A model generated the notes under the pieces. It made no database searches. It had not been told where the DNA came from and was given only the letters and a program-made list of their open reading frames with translations. A stretch of 64,000 nt of DNA from Geobacter sp. (lineage in GTDB: Bacteria > Desulfobacterota > Desulfuromonadia > Geobacterales > Geobacteraceae). Shown here piece after piece: positions 36,114 through 46,586 of the stretch. Positions within the stretch are counted from its first letter, which is position 1; each line of letters begins with the position of its first letter. The DNA lies in assembly GCA_003314535.1 (NCBI GenBank), contig POSG01000003.1, positions 1-64,000 of the forward strand. Reading direction: 5' to 3'. The position numbers and the translations under genes are program-made.

Positions 36114-36917
36114 TTACCGCCTGGCCTTGGGGCGAACCGGTTTTTTGCCTTGATTCGTATCTCCGGGGCCACCGCGAGGTTTTGACGGCCCTTTCCCGCT
36201 GCTGCCCGATCTTCTCAAACGCGCCGCCTCTTCAGCGGTCAGAAAACGGTACTCACCGGTCCTCAAGCCTTTCAGGCCGAGAAATCCGTATCTTACCCGC
36301 TTGAGCCTGACAACCGTCAGACCCACCGCTTCACACATGCGCCGTACCTGGCGGTATCTTCCTTCATGTATCGTGATTGAAACCCAGGTATTGTTTTCGC
36401 TCTCCCGCACCACTGCTACCGTTGCAGGAGCGGTCTCCCCGTCATCAAGCATGACCCCTGCAGCCAACTGATCCAGTTGCTGGGCCGACACTTTGCCGCG
36501 GACCCGCACGTGGTACTCCTTGTCCACCTCGTGGCGCGGATGGGCCATTGCATTGGCCCATTCCCCGTCGTTGGTAAGGAGCAGCAGACCCTCAGTGTTG
36601 TAATCCAGCCTCCCAACCGGATAGACACGCTCCCTGACCCCTTTCAGCAGATCGGTGACCAGGGGACGTCCCTGGGGGTCCTTGAGAGTTGTCATATAAC
36701 CAGCGGGTTTGTAGAGTACCAGGTAAATCCTGTCACCGGTCTGCCCGACCTCCCTGCCGTCCACGGCAATGCGGTCCCTGTCCGGATCGGCCTTGGCGCC
36801 CAATTCGTCAATGACGATCCCGTTGACCGCAACCCGCCCGGCCAGAATGATTTCCTCCGCGCCTCTCCTGGAAGCGATTCCCGCACGTGAAAGTATTTTC
36901 TGCAGCCGTTCTTCCAT
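36114..36917 (-). CDS. rluB: Ribosomal large subunit pseudouridine synthase B-like
   Basis: 267 residues. An S4 RNA-binding domain (MEERLQKILSRAGIASRRGAEEII) precedes the RsuA/RluB-type catalytic domain; the catalytic Asp is in YPVGRLDYNTEGLLLLTNDG. The tail is basic and low-complexity (SGSSGKGPSKPRGGPG...), typical of RluB. Modifies 23S rRNA near position 2605 by homology. Confidence 0.92.
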   Translation of the reverse strand: MEERLQKILSRAGIASRRGAEEIILAGRVAVNGIVIDELGAKADPDRDRIAVDGREVGQTGDRIYLVLYKPAGYMTTLKDPQGRPLVTDLLKGVRERVYPVGRLDYNTEGLLLLTNDGEWANAMAHPRHEVDKEYHVRVRGKVSAQQLDQLAAGVMLDDGETAPATVAVVRESENNTWVSITIHEGRYRQVRRMCEAVGLTVVRLKRVRYGFLGLKGLRTGEYRFLTAEEAARLRRSGSSGKGPSKPRGGPGDTNQGKKPVRPKARR

Positions 36918-36936
36918 CCGTTCCTCTCAAAGACAA

Positions 36937-36963
36937 AAGGGGCATGTACCTCTGCCCCTTCTG
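36937..36963 (-). terminator. Hairpin upstream of rluB, terminator of the nitroreductase operon
   Basis: Stem AAGGGGCA / TGCCCCTT with a T-run on the minus strand; it lies 166 bp past the nitroreductase stop. Confidence 0.6.
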
Positions 36964-37128
36964 CCTTCTTGCATTTCAGCCGCATACCACTACTTCAGCG
37001 GCATCGGCAGGTTGATAGTATCCGCATATTGTCTTAAAGCACCATACAACATCATGCGTGCCGAAACAAGAGCATGACTGCAAATCTTCAATTCACTACC
37101 CGTGCAGCATGCATTCCTTATGCATTTC

Positions 37129-37719
37129 CTACTCGAAACAGAAAGGGCCTTCACAGACGGTCCGGTCCAGGCTCCTTCGTTCGTTGGGAAACTCGCGCGC
37201 CTGCAGCTCTTCCGGAAGGGATTCCTTTTGCCCGGGTCTGCCTATCGCGACCATCGCCTCGACCCTGAAGTCATCAGGGATCTTCATCACCGATCTTGCA
37301 CGCTCATAATCGAAGCCCTGCATGCCGTGAGCCACATACCCCATTTTAAAACCCTGAAGCGCAAGATTCTCCCAGGCCGCTCCTGCGTCAAACGAATGGG
37401 TAACGGACGGTTTTCCGTTGTGTTCGAAAGTCGTTTTCGAAATGATGAGCAGAAGCGCCGCCGCGTTCTTTGCCCACACCTTGTTTGTCGATGCGAGAAG
37501 ATCGAAAAATAGCGGCCAGTAGTCACTCTCTCTGCAGGCATACAGTATACGCCACGGTTGGTTGTTGTACGACGAAGGCGCCCAGCGCGCGGCTTCGAAA
37601 ATCGTCATCAGGTCCTGTTCCGGCATCCCTTCGCCGGACATGGCGCGGGGGGACCACCTGTCCACGAACAGGTGGTCCACAGGATTGCCCGCATTGCGAA
37701 CACTTCCTCCACGTATCAT
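37129..37719 (-). CDS. Nitroreductase-family flavoprotein
   Basis: 196 residues. FMN-dependent oxidoreductase fold: DRWSPRAMSGEGM and EAARWAPSSYNNQPWRILYA (the FMN-binding RxxxPSxxNxQPW pattern), plus AAWENLALQGFKMGYVAHGMQGFD. Substrate unknown. Starts 5 bp after the mucR-like stop, so it is co-transcribed with that regulator. Confidence 0.9.
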   Translation of the reverse strand: MIRGGSVRNAGNPVDHLFVDRWSPRAMSGEGMPEQDLMTIFEAARWAPSSYNNQPWRILYACRESDYWPLFFDLLASTNKVWAKNAAALLLIISKTTFEHNGKPSVTHSFDAGAAWENLALQGFKMGYVAHGMQGFDYERARSVMKIPDDFRVEAMVAIGRPGQKESLPEELQAREFPNERRSLDRTVCEGPFCFE

Positions 37720-37724
37720 TGCAA

Positions 37725-38222
37725 TTAACCTTTCGCCATTTCAAGAGCAGCGACGGTTCCGGCCAACAGACCTCCGGAGATCTCTTTCTTTGCAAGAATA
37801 TTGGCCATCCTCACCTTCCTGGCTTTGGCAAGGACATCCGCCATTCCCCGCTCTCTCGCCATCCTTTTCCTGGATTCGGAAAAGTTCTCCGCCGCAAGCA
37901 CCTGCTTGCTGGGAATGCCGAAGCGCTTCTTGTATTCTCCATGCTTCATGTTGTGGGCCTTCAGCAGGTGACGGCCAAGGGTCTTCATCCCGCCTTTTCC
38001 GCAAACCAGGCATATCACTTCATTTTTCTTTATGGAATCGCAGGGATTGATGGCCGGCTTGATCTCTTCAACGGGCGTCACCGCGACGTCATCACCAGCC
38101 TCGATGCTTCTGAGAGCCCCGTATACTTTCTGTATCTCCTTTACTACCTGGTCGATGGTCATCACTGTTGATGATGTATGCGATTCAACTATCGATACAG
38201 CCAATTCGAGCAAAGTTGCCAT
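37725..38222 (-). CDS. MucR/Ros-family zinc-finger regulator
   Basis: 165 residues from the ATG at 38222, which has GGAG six bases upstream. The Cys2His2-like zinc finger is CLVCGKGGMKTLGRHLLKAH (about residues 79-98), followed by NMKHGEYKKRFGIPS, the MucR hallmark. These proteins bind AT-rich DNA and often autoregulate. Three TTTCC-type palindromes lie in its upstream region. Forms an operon with the nitroreductase gene. Confidence 0.88.
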   Translation of the reverse strand: MATLLELAVSIVESHTSSTVMTIDQVVKEIQKVYGALRSIEAGDDVAVTPVEEIKPAINPCDSIKKNEVICLVCGKGGMKTLGRHLLKAHNMKHGEYKKRFGIPSKQVLAAENFSESRKRMARERGMADVLAKARKVRMANILAKKEISGGLLAGTVAALEMAKG

Positions 38223-38264
38223 TTTTTTCTCCATTTGAATCAATAATTCGGATTTAGTATTTAG

Positions 38265-38335
38265 TTTCCATCCGGAAAGGGTGCTTTTCCGATCTGGAAA
38301 CTGCATAGTGTTTGTCTTGAGTTACCGGATGGAAA
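38265..38335. repeat. Three TTTCC-N-GGAAA palindromes upstream of the mucR-like gene
   Basis: TTTCC-ATCC-GGAAA at 38265-38278, TTTCC-GATCT-GGAAA at 38286-38300, and TTACC-GGAT-GGAAA at 38322-38335. They start 43 bp upstream of the start codon, where an operator would be expected. The remaining part of the 402-bp gap to 38624 holds a small hairpin (CCGCCACTTAGCGGG near 38600) but no gene. Confidence 0.6.
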
Positions 38336-38624
38336 CTATTCAGTGCCATGGTACCTGGACAGATGCTTCCATCTTGCAGGATGTCCTTTCATCTTGCCGT
38401 TTTACCGCAGAATTCATTTACCCATGCCTTTTGGGCCTCACCGAGGCTGCCCCGGATTCTTCCAGGATACTGCAAGCAAAACCGCAACTACGGCTATCAC
38501 TTGAACAGCGTCAACCCGGGCATCCATTGGAAACGAATGTTGGGCATTACGCATTTCTTCGCGTTTTCAAGACATTATATCTGGTTTTATACGACCCGCC
38601 ACTTAGCGGGCCGGTCAAACGGCT

Positions 38625-38930
38625 TCAAATAATTGCAGTGGAAGGAGGAGCCCGGCTGCAACACTGTGCAACATGGTTCGAATAATGAGGCCCGCTTACC
38701 GCAGCGGGAATCAGGATGGTTACAAGGATGGATGGTGGATCGACATCTATGGAGTGGACAAAAGAGTCACCTGACGAAAGCTCCTGGTAAGCAGCGGAAA
38801 CAGGGCAATCCCCCGCAGCCGGGCAATCCAGGTCCAGCTGATCGCAGGCAATCACCGCATAGGAAACGAAAAATGTCGCAACAACTGCCAGCACCAGCGC
38901 AATTTTTCTGAAATCAAGCAGCTTTGTCAT
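38625..38930 (-). CDS. Possible small exported protein
   Basis: 101 residues from MTKLLDF. A hydrophobic N-terminal segment (IALVLAVVATFFVSYAVIA) looks like a signal or TM anchor, followed by a Cys-containing stretch (CDQLDLDCPAAGDCPVSAA). The ribosome binding site is weak (AGGGGA close to the ATG) and the C-terminus is low in character, so this may be spurious. No family recognised. Confidence 0.4.
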   Translation of the reverse strand: MTKLLDFRKIALVLAVVATFFVSYAVIACDQLDLDCPAAGDCPVSAAYQELSSGDSFVHSIDVDPPSILVTILIPAAVSGPHYSNHVAQCCSRAPPSTAII

Positions 38931-39224
38931 TTCCCCTGATCCGGCCAAGCGAAAAAAATATTTTCTCTTGCGTGTAATTATCATAACAATCGTTTATTTG
39001 GTAGATTTTTTATTTATACAAGCATCTTCTTCGAATCAATCCGGTATTCAGCAATACATTAATGTGAATGATACATTGAAATCATCATAATGCAAGAAAA
39101 TGTCGTCAATGAGTCGAAAAAGCTTCAAAGTCTCATGCAAAAAGCCCGGGAGATGACCCGGGCCCTTCCATTCATCCTTCGTTTCCGGCGTTAACCTTGC
39201 TGCCCCGCCGGGAAGACATTCCCT

Positions 39225-39914
39225 TCAATTTTTTGTACCCGTTTTTTCGGCGACCGGCTTCTGATCATCAGGGACTTTCATATCTGTCGGCCGGCTCAGT
39301 TTCGAATCCTCGTATTTCCTGGCCTCTTTGGCCTTCTCTATGTTGTTCACTACGCTTTTTGCAACCTGCAGGGCAATATTGTCCCAGGCTTTTTCCAGGG
39401 GCCCGGTTTGCCTTGAATAGCCCGAAGAAGCATTTTTCTCTTCGGATACGAACGCCTGCCTCCATCTGTAACCGTCATAAACGAACTCGGCTTCAAAACT
39501 GCACCACCCGTAGTCTATCTCGGGAATGCTGAGAAACATGCCGGGCGCAAATTCAAATTTTGAAACTGCGCCCAACACCGCTATCTGCAAGGCACTTTTC
39601 GATCTGCTCTCGATCCCCACAGCGGTGTCAAGAGCCTTTTCGATTCGTCTTGCCAATCCAATTCCGGTTGGAATTCTCGCTTTAGGCCACCAGCCCAGGA
39701 ACCCTGAAGCGCTTTGAACATCCTCGCGGTTGGGAAAATCGACCGGGAACCATTCCAGGGAAACGGGTCCCAGCTTGGCAGACGACAAGCTGCCTGCCTC
39801 AACCAGCTCCGAAGAGGCAAGCCGATGACTGAACGGCAGGTTCGTCGTGCAGCCGGCAAGCAAGACCGCACAGGCAATCAGCACAATCTTCGTGGGCGTC
39901 TTGATGATCATCAT
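39225..39914 (-). CDS. Lipoprotein of unknown function
   Basis: 229 residues from the ATG at 39914, with GGAGGCAG directly upstream. Lipoprotein signal: MMIIKTPTKIVLIACAVLLAGC, with the Cys at residue 22 lipidated. The mature part (GLGWWPKARIPTGIGLARRIEKAL ... IDYGWCSFEAEFVYDGYRWRQAF) looks like an outer-membrane-associated domain, but I know no family. The charged C-terminus is probably disordered. Single gene, with a 294-bp AT-rich gap on its left. Confidence 0.72.
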   Translation of the reverse strand: MMIIKTPTKIVLIACAVLLAGCTTNLPFSHRLASSELVEAGSLSSAKLGPVSLEWFPVDFPNREDVQSASGFLGWWPKARIPTGIGLARRIEKALDTAVGIESRSKSALQIAVLGAVSKFEFAPGMFLSIPEIDYGWCSFEAEFVYDGYRWRQAFVSEEKNASSGYSRQTGPLEKAWDNIALQVAKSVVNNIEKAKEARKYEDSKLSRPTDMKVPDDQKPVAEKTGTKN

Positions 39915-40129
39915 CTGCCTCCATGATGGTTGAACCATATCAATAGCACCAAGTATCGTGCCGGTCAAGGCGCTTGAAGCCGGTTGACCCCGCCAATCTC
40001 GCCGGGGATGCGCAGGAATCTTGCTTTCCGCAAAAATGGCGGTAATGTTCAATATCGGTGAAAACTTGCAGGCAGCGGTTCAGCAGGGCATGAACCCCCC
40101 AACCCTTTTAATCGCACCGTTCGTAAGCC

Positions 40130-41434
40130 ATGAGCCATTGGTATCCCAATACATTCGCCGAATACGTCTTCCGGAACCTGACCGAAGAGCATTCATCGTT
40201 CCATCTCGATCAGGACCTGGACCGCTCCGCGCTGGAAAACATCCTGTCAATCTGCTACCAGGCGAGTTTCATGCGCGAGGAAGAACGGCAGGTCCGGTTC
40301 AGGCTGATCATCCGAAACCCGGAAAACATACCGCCGGGGCAGTCACCTCCCAATGGCCTGCATCGCTTCGTTTTCACCGAGCCTCGCCCCTGCAGCGAGG
40401 AGGAACTGCGTCGTCTCTTCCCGGCGGCCAGTTTCCATCGTTCAATGATCGGGGTGACTCTCGACGGGAATTCGTTGCCCCACATATGGGGAATTGTCCA
40501 CTCCGGTCCCAGGTGGCTCCAGCTGATGCATGGCGGCACACAGCAGATCAACCCCCTGCCGGATTCGCTGATCATATTTGTCACCGGTCCGGGGCGTATA
40601 ACCGTTTCGGTCGGTCTTTCACCGGTCGCCGGGCTGCGCGGAGGCAAGCTGATCAGTTCCGAGAAAGATGTCCTGTTTTCCAGGTGGCTGCGGGATTTTT
40701 TTGCAGCAAACCGGGACGAGTTCTGGGGGATCCATCAGGAGGCCCGCCGGAAATATGGCGCCGGCTGGGCAACCATCGCCCCGGAATTTCCCATGATGCT
40801 CGGGCAGAACCTCATGCGCAGGGTCATCAGCCTGGTCTGCAGCTTTCGCCACGGGGGAATGCTGGTCATTGTGCCCATGGAATTCAGCGAAAAACTGAAA
40901 GAACCCAATCCCTACCTAAACATCAAGTACACCTTCACGGCCGATGAGGGAAAGCAGGGCGTCCAGCACGATATCGCCATGGTCATGAACGAGTTCGCCC
41001 AGGCCAGCGGGAGTCCCGGCCATGCGCCCCCCCTGGGCTGGAGCGAATACCAGGCCATAGCCACCCCGTCACTTTCACGCTTGGACGAGATGCTCTTCGA
41101 AAAAGCCCATCTGCTTGCAGAGTTGACACTTGTAGACGGCGCGGTTGTGCTGAACCGCCGTTTCGAGCTGCTCGGGTTCGGCGCCGAGATATCCGGCGGC
41201 CTCGACAACGTCACAACCGTCCAGAGAGCTCATGACATTGAAGGGGTGAACCGGGAGCCCATATCGGTCGGGGAAGTGGGTACACGCCACCGATCCGCGT
41301 ACCGGCTCTGCAAGGCTTTGCGCGACGCGCTGGCAGTGGTCGTGTCCCAGGATGGCCAGGTGCGCTTCGTGCGCTGGCTCGACGGCCAAGTCACCTACTG
41401 GGACCAGATGTCGACCAGCATCCTTGACTTCTAG
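40130..41434 (+). CDS. DisA-N/DACNV-like nucleotide-cyclase-fold protein
   Basis: 434 residues, no signal or TM. The C-terminal third has both hallmark motifs of diadenylate cyclase (DAC) domains: a DGA box (ELTLVDGAVVLNRRFELLGFGAEI) and a GTRHRSAYRLCKAL segment, followed by the VVVSQDGQVRFV strand. The N-terminal 270 residues match no domain I recognise with certainty; this layout fits the putative DACNV sensor group. It may make c-di-AMP or a related dinucleotide. It has no operon partner. Confidence 0.75.
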   Translation: MSHWYPNTFAEYVFRNLTEEHSSFHLDQDLDRSALENILSICYQASFMREEERQVRFRLIIRNPENIPPGQSPPNGLHRFVFTEPRPCSEEELRRLFPAASFHRSMIGVTLDGNSLPHIWGIVHSGPRWLQLMHGGTQQINPLPDSLIIFVTGPGRITVSVGLSPVAGLRGGKLISSEKDVLFSRWLRDFFAANRDEFWGIHQEARRKYGAGWATIAPEFPMMLGQNLMRRVISLVCSFRHGGMLVIVPMEFSEKLKEPNPYLNIKYTFTADEGKQGVQHDIAMVMNEFAQASGSPGHAPPLGWSEYQAIATPSLSRLDEMLFEKAHLLAELTLVDGAVVLNRRFELLGFGAEISGGLDNVTTVQRAHDIEGVNREPISVGEVGTRHRSAYRLCKALRDALAVVVSQDGQVRFVRWLDGQVTYWDQMSTSILDF

Positions 41435-41497
41435 TGTGTGTAAGTGAGAAGTTCCTTGCCGAAATCTGGACATACTGTAAATCGGGTTCTGCCGTGG

Positions 41498-41503
41498 TAT
41501 AAT
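41498..41503 (+). promoter_or_regulatory. -10 element upstream of the small YTGPERR protein
   Basis: A perfect TATAAT at 41498-41503 with only a weak TGTAAA-like -35; it lies about 200 bp before the 41701 start. Confidence 0.4.
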
Positions 41504-41700
41504 ATATTCAATAATTTGAGATTCGATATTTTCTCAAGAGAACGTTTTCGTCGCCGTGCTGCGGCTCGTCGGCGTGCTCGGTACATTAATCAGCACTTCT
41601 TTGCCGGATGCTTCCGGAATCTCTTTTTTCTTTTGTCAAGCCGGCATATTACGCAAAAGATTCATGGGAAGAGGATGTCATTGACAAAGGAGAGCACGCA

Positions 41701-41922
41701 ATGATGATACAGGTTGTCTGCAGAGATCAAAGCCGCGGTTTCGTCGAGGATTCAAATCTCGATGATGCTGTCATCATGGGAATAGTCGTAGCTTTCTTTC
41801 GTCCGGGTCCCAATGAATGGGTAGACACAAAGAACGGAAATGTCAGGAAGAAAGCGGATGCAGCCTATACCGGACCGGAAAGAAGGTTCAGCTCGAAAAA
41901 AAATGCGCCCGTGCATCCCTGA
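41701..41922 (+). CDS. Small protein with YTGPERR tail motif
   Basis: 73 residues from the first of two ATGs, with AAAGGAG upstream. The N-terminal half (MIQVVCRDQSRGFVEDSNLDDAV) is followed by a YTGPERRF motif near residue 60. That GPERR motif is frequent in short Geobacter-type signalling or regulatory proteins. Function unknown; possibly a ligand-binding partner. Confidence 0.6.
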   Translation: MMIQVVCRDQSRGFVEDSNLDDAVIMGIVVAFFRPGPNEWVDTKNGNVRKKADAAYTGPERRFSSKKNAPVHP

Positions 41923-41957
41923 AGCGTGGTTTTCAACCGGCGAAGGTGGCATAACGT

Positions 41958-41997
41958 AAAGCAGGCCCTGGCAATTTCCTCCAGGGCCTGCTTTGTT
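41958..41997. terminator. Terminator between the small protein and accA
   Basis: Stem AAAGCAGGCCCTGG / CCAGGGCCTGCTTT followed by TTT, between convergent genes. Confidence 0.85.
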
Positions 41998-42018
41998 TCA
42001 GCAATACGACATGCCAGC

Positions 42019-42975
42019 TTATTCCACGAACCGCGCCATCTGGCGAAACTTTGCGTACCTTTCCTCAAGGAGCCTCTCCACCGGGATTTCCCTCAGCTCC
42101 CGCAGGTTCCTGGCGACAGCCTCATGCACGTTCCTTGCCGCCCCCTCATGGTCCCGGTGTGCGCCTCCCGGCGGCTCGGGAACGATCTCGTCGATGACGT
42201 TCAACTCCTTCAGGTCGCGGGCAGTCGGCCTGAGAGCCTCTGCCGCCAGTTCCCCCTTGGTGCCGTCGGACCAGAGTATGGCCGCGCACCCCTCCGGGGA
42301 GATGACCGAATAGATTGAGTGCTGGAGCATCAGAATGCGGTCGCCCACGGCAATGGCCAGCGCGCCCCCCGATCCACCCTCGCCGGTCACCACAACCACG
42401 ATCGGCACGCTCAACCGCGACATCTCCCTGAGGTTTCTGGCTATTGCCTCCGCCTGACCCCGCTCTTCGGCCCCGATTCCCGGATATGCCCCCGGAGTAT
42501 CGACGAAGGTGATTATGGGCAGGCAGAAACGCTCGGCAGTTTCCATCAGGCGCAGCGCCTTGCGGTACCCTTCAGGGTTGGGCATGCCGAAATTGCGGAA
42601 GACCTTTTCCTTGGTGTCCCTCCCCTTCTGGTGGCCTATCACCATTACCGGCTCCCCGTCCAGCCGCGCCAGGCCGCCAACGATGGCATGGTCGTCGGCA
42701 AAGGCGCGGTCTCCGTGCATCTCGATGAAATCGGTGAGCATGAGCCTGATATAGTCAAGCGTAAAAGGGCGGTTGATGTGCCTCGCCACCTGGACGGTCT
42801 GCCAGCGTGTAAGATCCGAAAAAATCTCTTCGCGCATTTTTTCCACTTTTTTCTCCATCCTGGCGACATCGGGCTGCAAATCGACCGTGTCGGACGAAAT
42901 TTCCATGATCTCCCTGATCTTTTCCTCAAGTTCGGCAATGGGCTTCTCAAACTCCAGATAATTTTGGTGCCCCAT
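42019..42975 (-). CDS. accA: Acetyl-CoA carboxylase carboxyltransferase subunit alpha
   Basis: 318 residues from [20 protein letters not shown], standard length. Typical stretches: [72 protein letters not shown], and [14 protein letters not shown]. It carries the alpha half of the transcarboxylase that makes malonyl-CoA for fatty acids. Twenty bases downstream of dnaE, so co-transcribed, as in many proteobacteria. Confidence 0.96.
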   Translation of the reverse strand: MGHQNYLEFEKPIAELEEKIREIMEISSDTVDLQPDVARMEKKVEKMREEIFSDLTRWQTVQVARHINRPFTLDYIRLMLTDFIEMHGDRAFADDHAIVGGLARLDGEPVMVIGHQKGRDTKEKVFRNFGMPNPEGYRKALRLMETAERFCLPIITFVDTPGAYPGIGAEERGQAEAIARNLREMSRLSVPIVVVVTGEGGSGGALAIAVGDRILMLQHSIYSVISPEGCAAILWSDGTKGELAAEALRPTARDLKELNVIDEIVPEPPGGAHRDHEGAARNVHEAVARNLRELREIPVERLLEERYAKFRQMARFVE

Positions 42976-42995
42976 TTTCAAAAGTCTCCTCGATG

Positions 42996-45900
42996 TTATT
43001 CAAACGTAGTGGCATTATACCCGAACAGGCCCTCCACCTCCAGCGACAATTCATCGCTGGCCCGGACGGAACAGTCCGCCGGCAGCCTTATGACGGCGCG
43101 GCAGACTTCGGGGATGATCACCTGCAGGCTGGCAGGGCAGTCTCCGCGATGCCGGCCGATTATCTCCCGCAGGAACTGCAGCTGCTCCCGGCGGACTTCC
43201 GGAGCCTTCAGCGTGAAATTGACCCTGCTTGAACGGGTTTCCTTAAGCGAGCCCAGGTCGGTTATCTCCAGGGCCTTCACCTTGCAGCTCTCCTCTCCCT
43301 TGTCCACCGTACCCGTCACCAAAAGCGGCTCTTCCCCTTTCAGAAACGCCGAGCATTTTGCATAAACGTCCGGAAACACCATAACTTCCACCGAACCCTT
43401 CTGGTCCTCCAGAAGGGCGAAAGCCATCCTGTCTCCCTTTTTGGTGATCTTCTCGGTGAGGGAAGCGACAACACCGCAAATTTTAACCTCGCTCCTGTCC
43501 GCCCTGTCCATGAGGGACGATGTGTCGGCCGAAGCGAATTTCCTTATATCCGATGCGTAACGGTCAAGAGGATGTCCCGTTATATAGAAGCCGAGAGCTT
43601 CCTTTTCGAAGGACAGCAGCTCCTTTTCCCTCCATTCGGGCAAGTCCGGCAAAGAACCTGAGCCGTTGCCGTTGCCCGTGATCACCTCCGCCTCGCCGAA
43701 CAGCGAAACCTGCGAACTGGCCCTCTCCTTCTGGATCTTCTGGCCCAGCTCCATGGCGTTTTCCAGAACCGCGGCCATCTGGGATCTCCTGGCCCCCGTG
43801 GAGTCGAAGGCGCCGCACTTGATCAGCGATTCGATGACCCTCCTGTTGACCTTCCTCAGGTCCACCCGGGTGCAGAAATCGAAAATGTCCCCGAAAGCCT
43901 CCTCGCTTCTCGTCTCGAGTATCGCTTCGACAGCAGACACGCCGACGTTCTTTACAGCGCCCAGGCCGAACCTGATGGAGTTTTCCCTGACGGTGAAGGA
44001 AAGGTCGGAAGCATTGATGTCGGGCGGAAGGACTTCTATGCCCATCTCGCGGCACTCGGTCATGTTCTTCGTGACCTTGTCCGATGAATCCATATCCTCG
44101 GTGAGAAGGGCAGCCATGAATTCGACCGGGTAGTGGGCTTTCAGGTATGCCGTCTGGTAGGCGATCAGCGCATAGGCGGCAGAGTGGGACTTGTTGAAGC
44201 CGTATTCGGCGAACTTGGCCATCAGGTCGAAGATCGCCTCCGCCTTCTTCGGATCTACGTCGTTCTCCCTGGCGCCCTTGAGGAAGGTGTCGCGCTGCCT
44301 GGCCATTTCCGACAGGTCCTTCTTGCCCATGGCACGGCGCAGGAGGTCGGCGCCTCCCAGGGAATAGCCCGCCAGGGTGCGGGCGATCTGCATGACCTGC
44401 TCCTGGTAGACGATGACGCCATAGGTGTCTTTCAGGATCGGCTGCAGCTGTGGCAGGTCGTAGGTGACCGGCTTGCGGCCGTGCTTCCTGTCGATGAAGT
44501 CGTCCACCATTCCCGAGCCGAGCGGTCCGGGACGGTACAGCGCGCAGACTGCGATGATGTCTTCGAAGCACGAGGGTTTCAGCTTGACCAGGAGATCCTT
44601 CATGCCGCTGGACTCCAGCTGGAAGACGCCGGTGGTGTTCCCGGCCTGCAGAAGCTGGTATGAAGCTTCGTCATCGTCGCCGAGAGCCGTGATATCGAAG
44701 TCGGGGTCCTTGCCGGCCCGGATGATCTTGACGGCATTGTCGATGACGGTGAGGTTCTTGAGGCCCAGGAAGTCGAATTTGACCAGACCGATCTTTTCCA
44801 CGTACTTCATGCTGTACTGCGTGGTGATGGAATTGTTCTTCTGGTCCATATAGACCGGGCAGAACTCCTCCAGGGTGTCAGGGGCAACCACCACGCCGGC
44901 GGCATGGGTGGATGCATGCCGGGTCAGCCCCTCCAGGCAGAGGGCCGTATCCAGGAGGTTCTTGATCCTCGGGTCCGCGGCCGCCATCTCGGCGAACTTC
45001 GGCTCCTTCTTCATGGCCTCCGCCAGGTTGATGTTCAGGACGTTGGGCACCAGCTTGGCGATCTTGTCCACTTCGCCGTAGGAATAGTTCAGCGCCCTGC
45101 CCACGTCGCGGATCACGCCCTTGGCGGCCATGGTGCCGAAGGTGATGATCTGGCAGACCTTGTCCCGGCCGTATTTCTCGGTCACGTACTGGATGACTTC
45201 CTCCCGGCGGTTCTGGCAGAAGTCGACGTCGATATCGGGCATGGATATGCGTTCCGGATTGAGGAAGCGCTCGAAAAGCAGGTTGTACGGGATGGGGTCC
45301 AGGTCGGTGATCCGGATCGCATAGGCCACCAGGGAGCCGGCTGCCGAGCCCCGGCCCGGCCCCACCGGTATGCCCTGGCTCTTGGCCCAGTTGATGAAAT
45401 CTGCGACGATGAGGAAATAACCCGGAAAGCCCATCTGGATGATGCATTCCAGCTCGACGTCCAGCCTTTTCCAGTACTGCTCCTCATCCTGTTGGGAAAA
45501 GGACGGGTTCTTCCTGGCTATCTGCTCGAAGCGCCCGCGCAGACCCTCCTGGGCCCTGCGGCGCAGCTCGTCTTCCAGCGACTGCCCTTCCGGCAGGGTA
45601 TAGCGGGGGAAATGGTAGGTCTTGAAGTCGAACTCGAGATCGCACATCTCGGCGACCCTCACCGTGTTGGCCAGCGCTTCCGGAGCATAGGAGAATGCAG
45701 CCGCCATCTCTTCCGGCGACTTGAAATAGAACTCCTCGGCGGAAAAGCACATCCTGTTGGGATCGTCCATGGTCTTGCCGGTCTGGATGCAGAGCAGGAC
45801 CTCGTGGGGCTTGGCGTCTTCGCGGTTCAGGTAGTGGCAGTCATTGGTGGCGATCAGTGGCAGCCCCAGATCGCCCGCGATCCGCATCAGCCCCTGGTTG

Positions 45901-46463
45901 GCGCGCTCCTGCTCAGGAAGGGTGTTCTCCTGCAGTTCCAGGTAGTAGCGGCCGGGGAATATCTCCGCGTACTCGGCAGCCACTGCCCTGGCTTCATCCA
46001 TGCGGTCCCCGTGGCACAGCCAGGCAACCTCCCCCTTCAGGCAGGCGGACAAAGCTATCAGGCCGGATGAATGGGCGCGCAGGACCTCCTTATCGATGCG
46101 GGGACGGTAGTAAAAGCCTTCCTTGTAGCCGATTGAAACTAGCCTGCTCAGGTTGCGGTACCCCTCCAGGTTCTGGCACAGCAGAACGAGGTGGTAGGAA
46201 GCGTCGCTGATCCCGCGGGACTCCTTTATCAGGCGCGACTCGGGCGCCAGGTAGACCTCGCAGCCGATTATAGGCCTGATGCCAGCCGATTTGCATTTCA
46301 GGTAGAACTCTATGGCGCCGAACATGTTGCCGTGATCGGTGAGGGCAACCGCCGGCATGGCGCAGGCAGTCGCCTTTTTCACCAGGTCGGCGACGCGTAT
46401 GGCCCCGTCCAGCAGGGAATACTGGGTGTGTACGTGGAGATGAACGAAATTGGCAAGTTCCAT
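42996..46463 (-). CDS. dnaE: DNA polymerase III alpha subunit
   Basis: 1155 residues from [23 protein letters not shown]-terminal PHP domain ([19 protein letters not shown]), catalytic polymerase core with the Asp triad ([16 protein letters not shown] and neighbouring region near residue 400), helix-hairpin region, and an OB-fold near the C-terminus ([24 protein letters not shown]). Main replicative polymerase. Followed by accA. Confidence 0.97.
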   Translation of the reverse strand: MELANFVHLHVHTQYSLLDGAIRVADLVKKATACAMPAVALTDHGNMFGAIEFYLKCKSAGIRPIIGCEVYLAPESRLIKESRGISDASYHLVLLCQNLEGYRNLSRLVSIGYKEGFYYRPRIDKEVLRAHSSGLIALSACLKGEVAWLCHGDRMDEARAVAAEYAEIFPGRYYLELQENTLPEQERANQGLMRIAGDLGLPLIATNDCHYLNREDAKPHEVLLCIQTGKTMDDPNRMCFSAEEFYFKSPEEMAAAFSYAPEALANTVRVAEMCDLEFDFKTYHFPRYTLPEGQSLEDELRRRAQEGLRGRFEQIARKNPSFSQQDEEQYWKRLDVELECIIQMGFPGYFLIVADFINWAKSQGIPVGPGRGSAAGSLVAYAIRITDLDPIPYNLLFERFLNPERISMPDIDVDFCQNRREEVIQYVTEKYGRDKVCQIITFGTMAAKGVIRDVGRALNYSYGEVDKIAKLVPNVLNINLAEAMKKEPKFAEMAAADPRIKNLLDTALCLEGLTRHASTHAAGVVVAPDTLEEFCPVYMDQKNNSITTQYSMKYVEKIGLVKFDFLGLKNLTVIDNAVKIIRAGKDPDFDITALGDDDEASYQLLQAGNTTGVFQLESSGMKDLLVKLKPSCFEDIIAVCALYRPGPLGSGMVDDFIDRKHGRKPVTYDLPQLQPILKDTYGVIVYQEQVMQIARTLAGYSLGGADLLRRAMGKKDLSEMARQRDTFLKGARENDVDPKKAEAIFDLMAKFAEYGFNKSHSAAYALIAYQTAYLKAHYPVEFMAALLTEDMDSSDKVTKNMTECREMGIEVLPPDINASDLSFTVRENSIRFGLGAVKNVGVSAVEAILETRSEEAFGDIFDFCTRVDLRKVNRRVIESLIKCGAFDSTGARRSQMAAVLENAMELGQKIQKERASSQVSLFGEAEVITGNGNGSGSLPDLPEWREKELLSFEKEALGFYITGHPLDRYASDIRKFASADTSSLMDRADRSEVKICGVVASLTEKITKKGDRMAFALLEDQKGSVEVMVFPDVYAKCSAFLKGEEPLLVTGTVDKGEESCKVKALEITDLGSLKETRSSRVNFTLKAPEVRREQLQFLREIIGRHRGDCPASLQVIIPEVCRAVIRLPADCSVRASDELSLEVEGLFGYNATTFE

Positions 46464-46586
46464 GGTCGGCAGAAACAATAACGGGGGCCGCATCTGCAGA
46501 CGGCGCCCCGGAAAGAATGTACGGAATTGAGGGATTATGTCACGAATGGCGAACAGGTGTCAAGGGAACGGGGAAACTTTGCCGGG

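Noticed and set aside
38281-38685. Open frames on the plus strand after the mucR-like promoter
   Set aside because: Two frames of about 95-135 codons overlap each other, have no ribosome binding site, and show no domain; one runs through the palindrome cluster.
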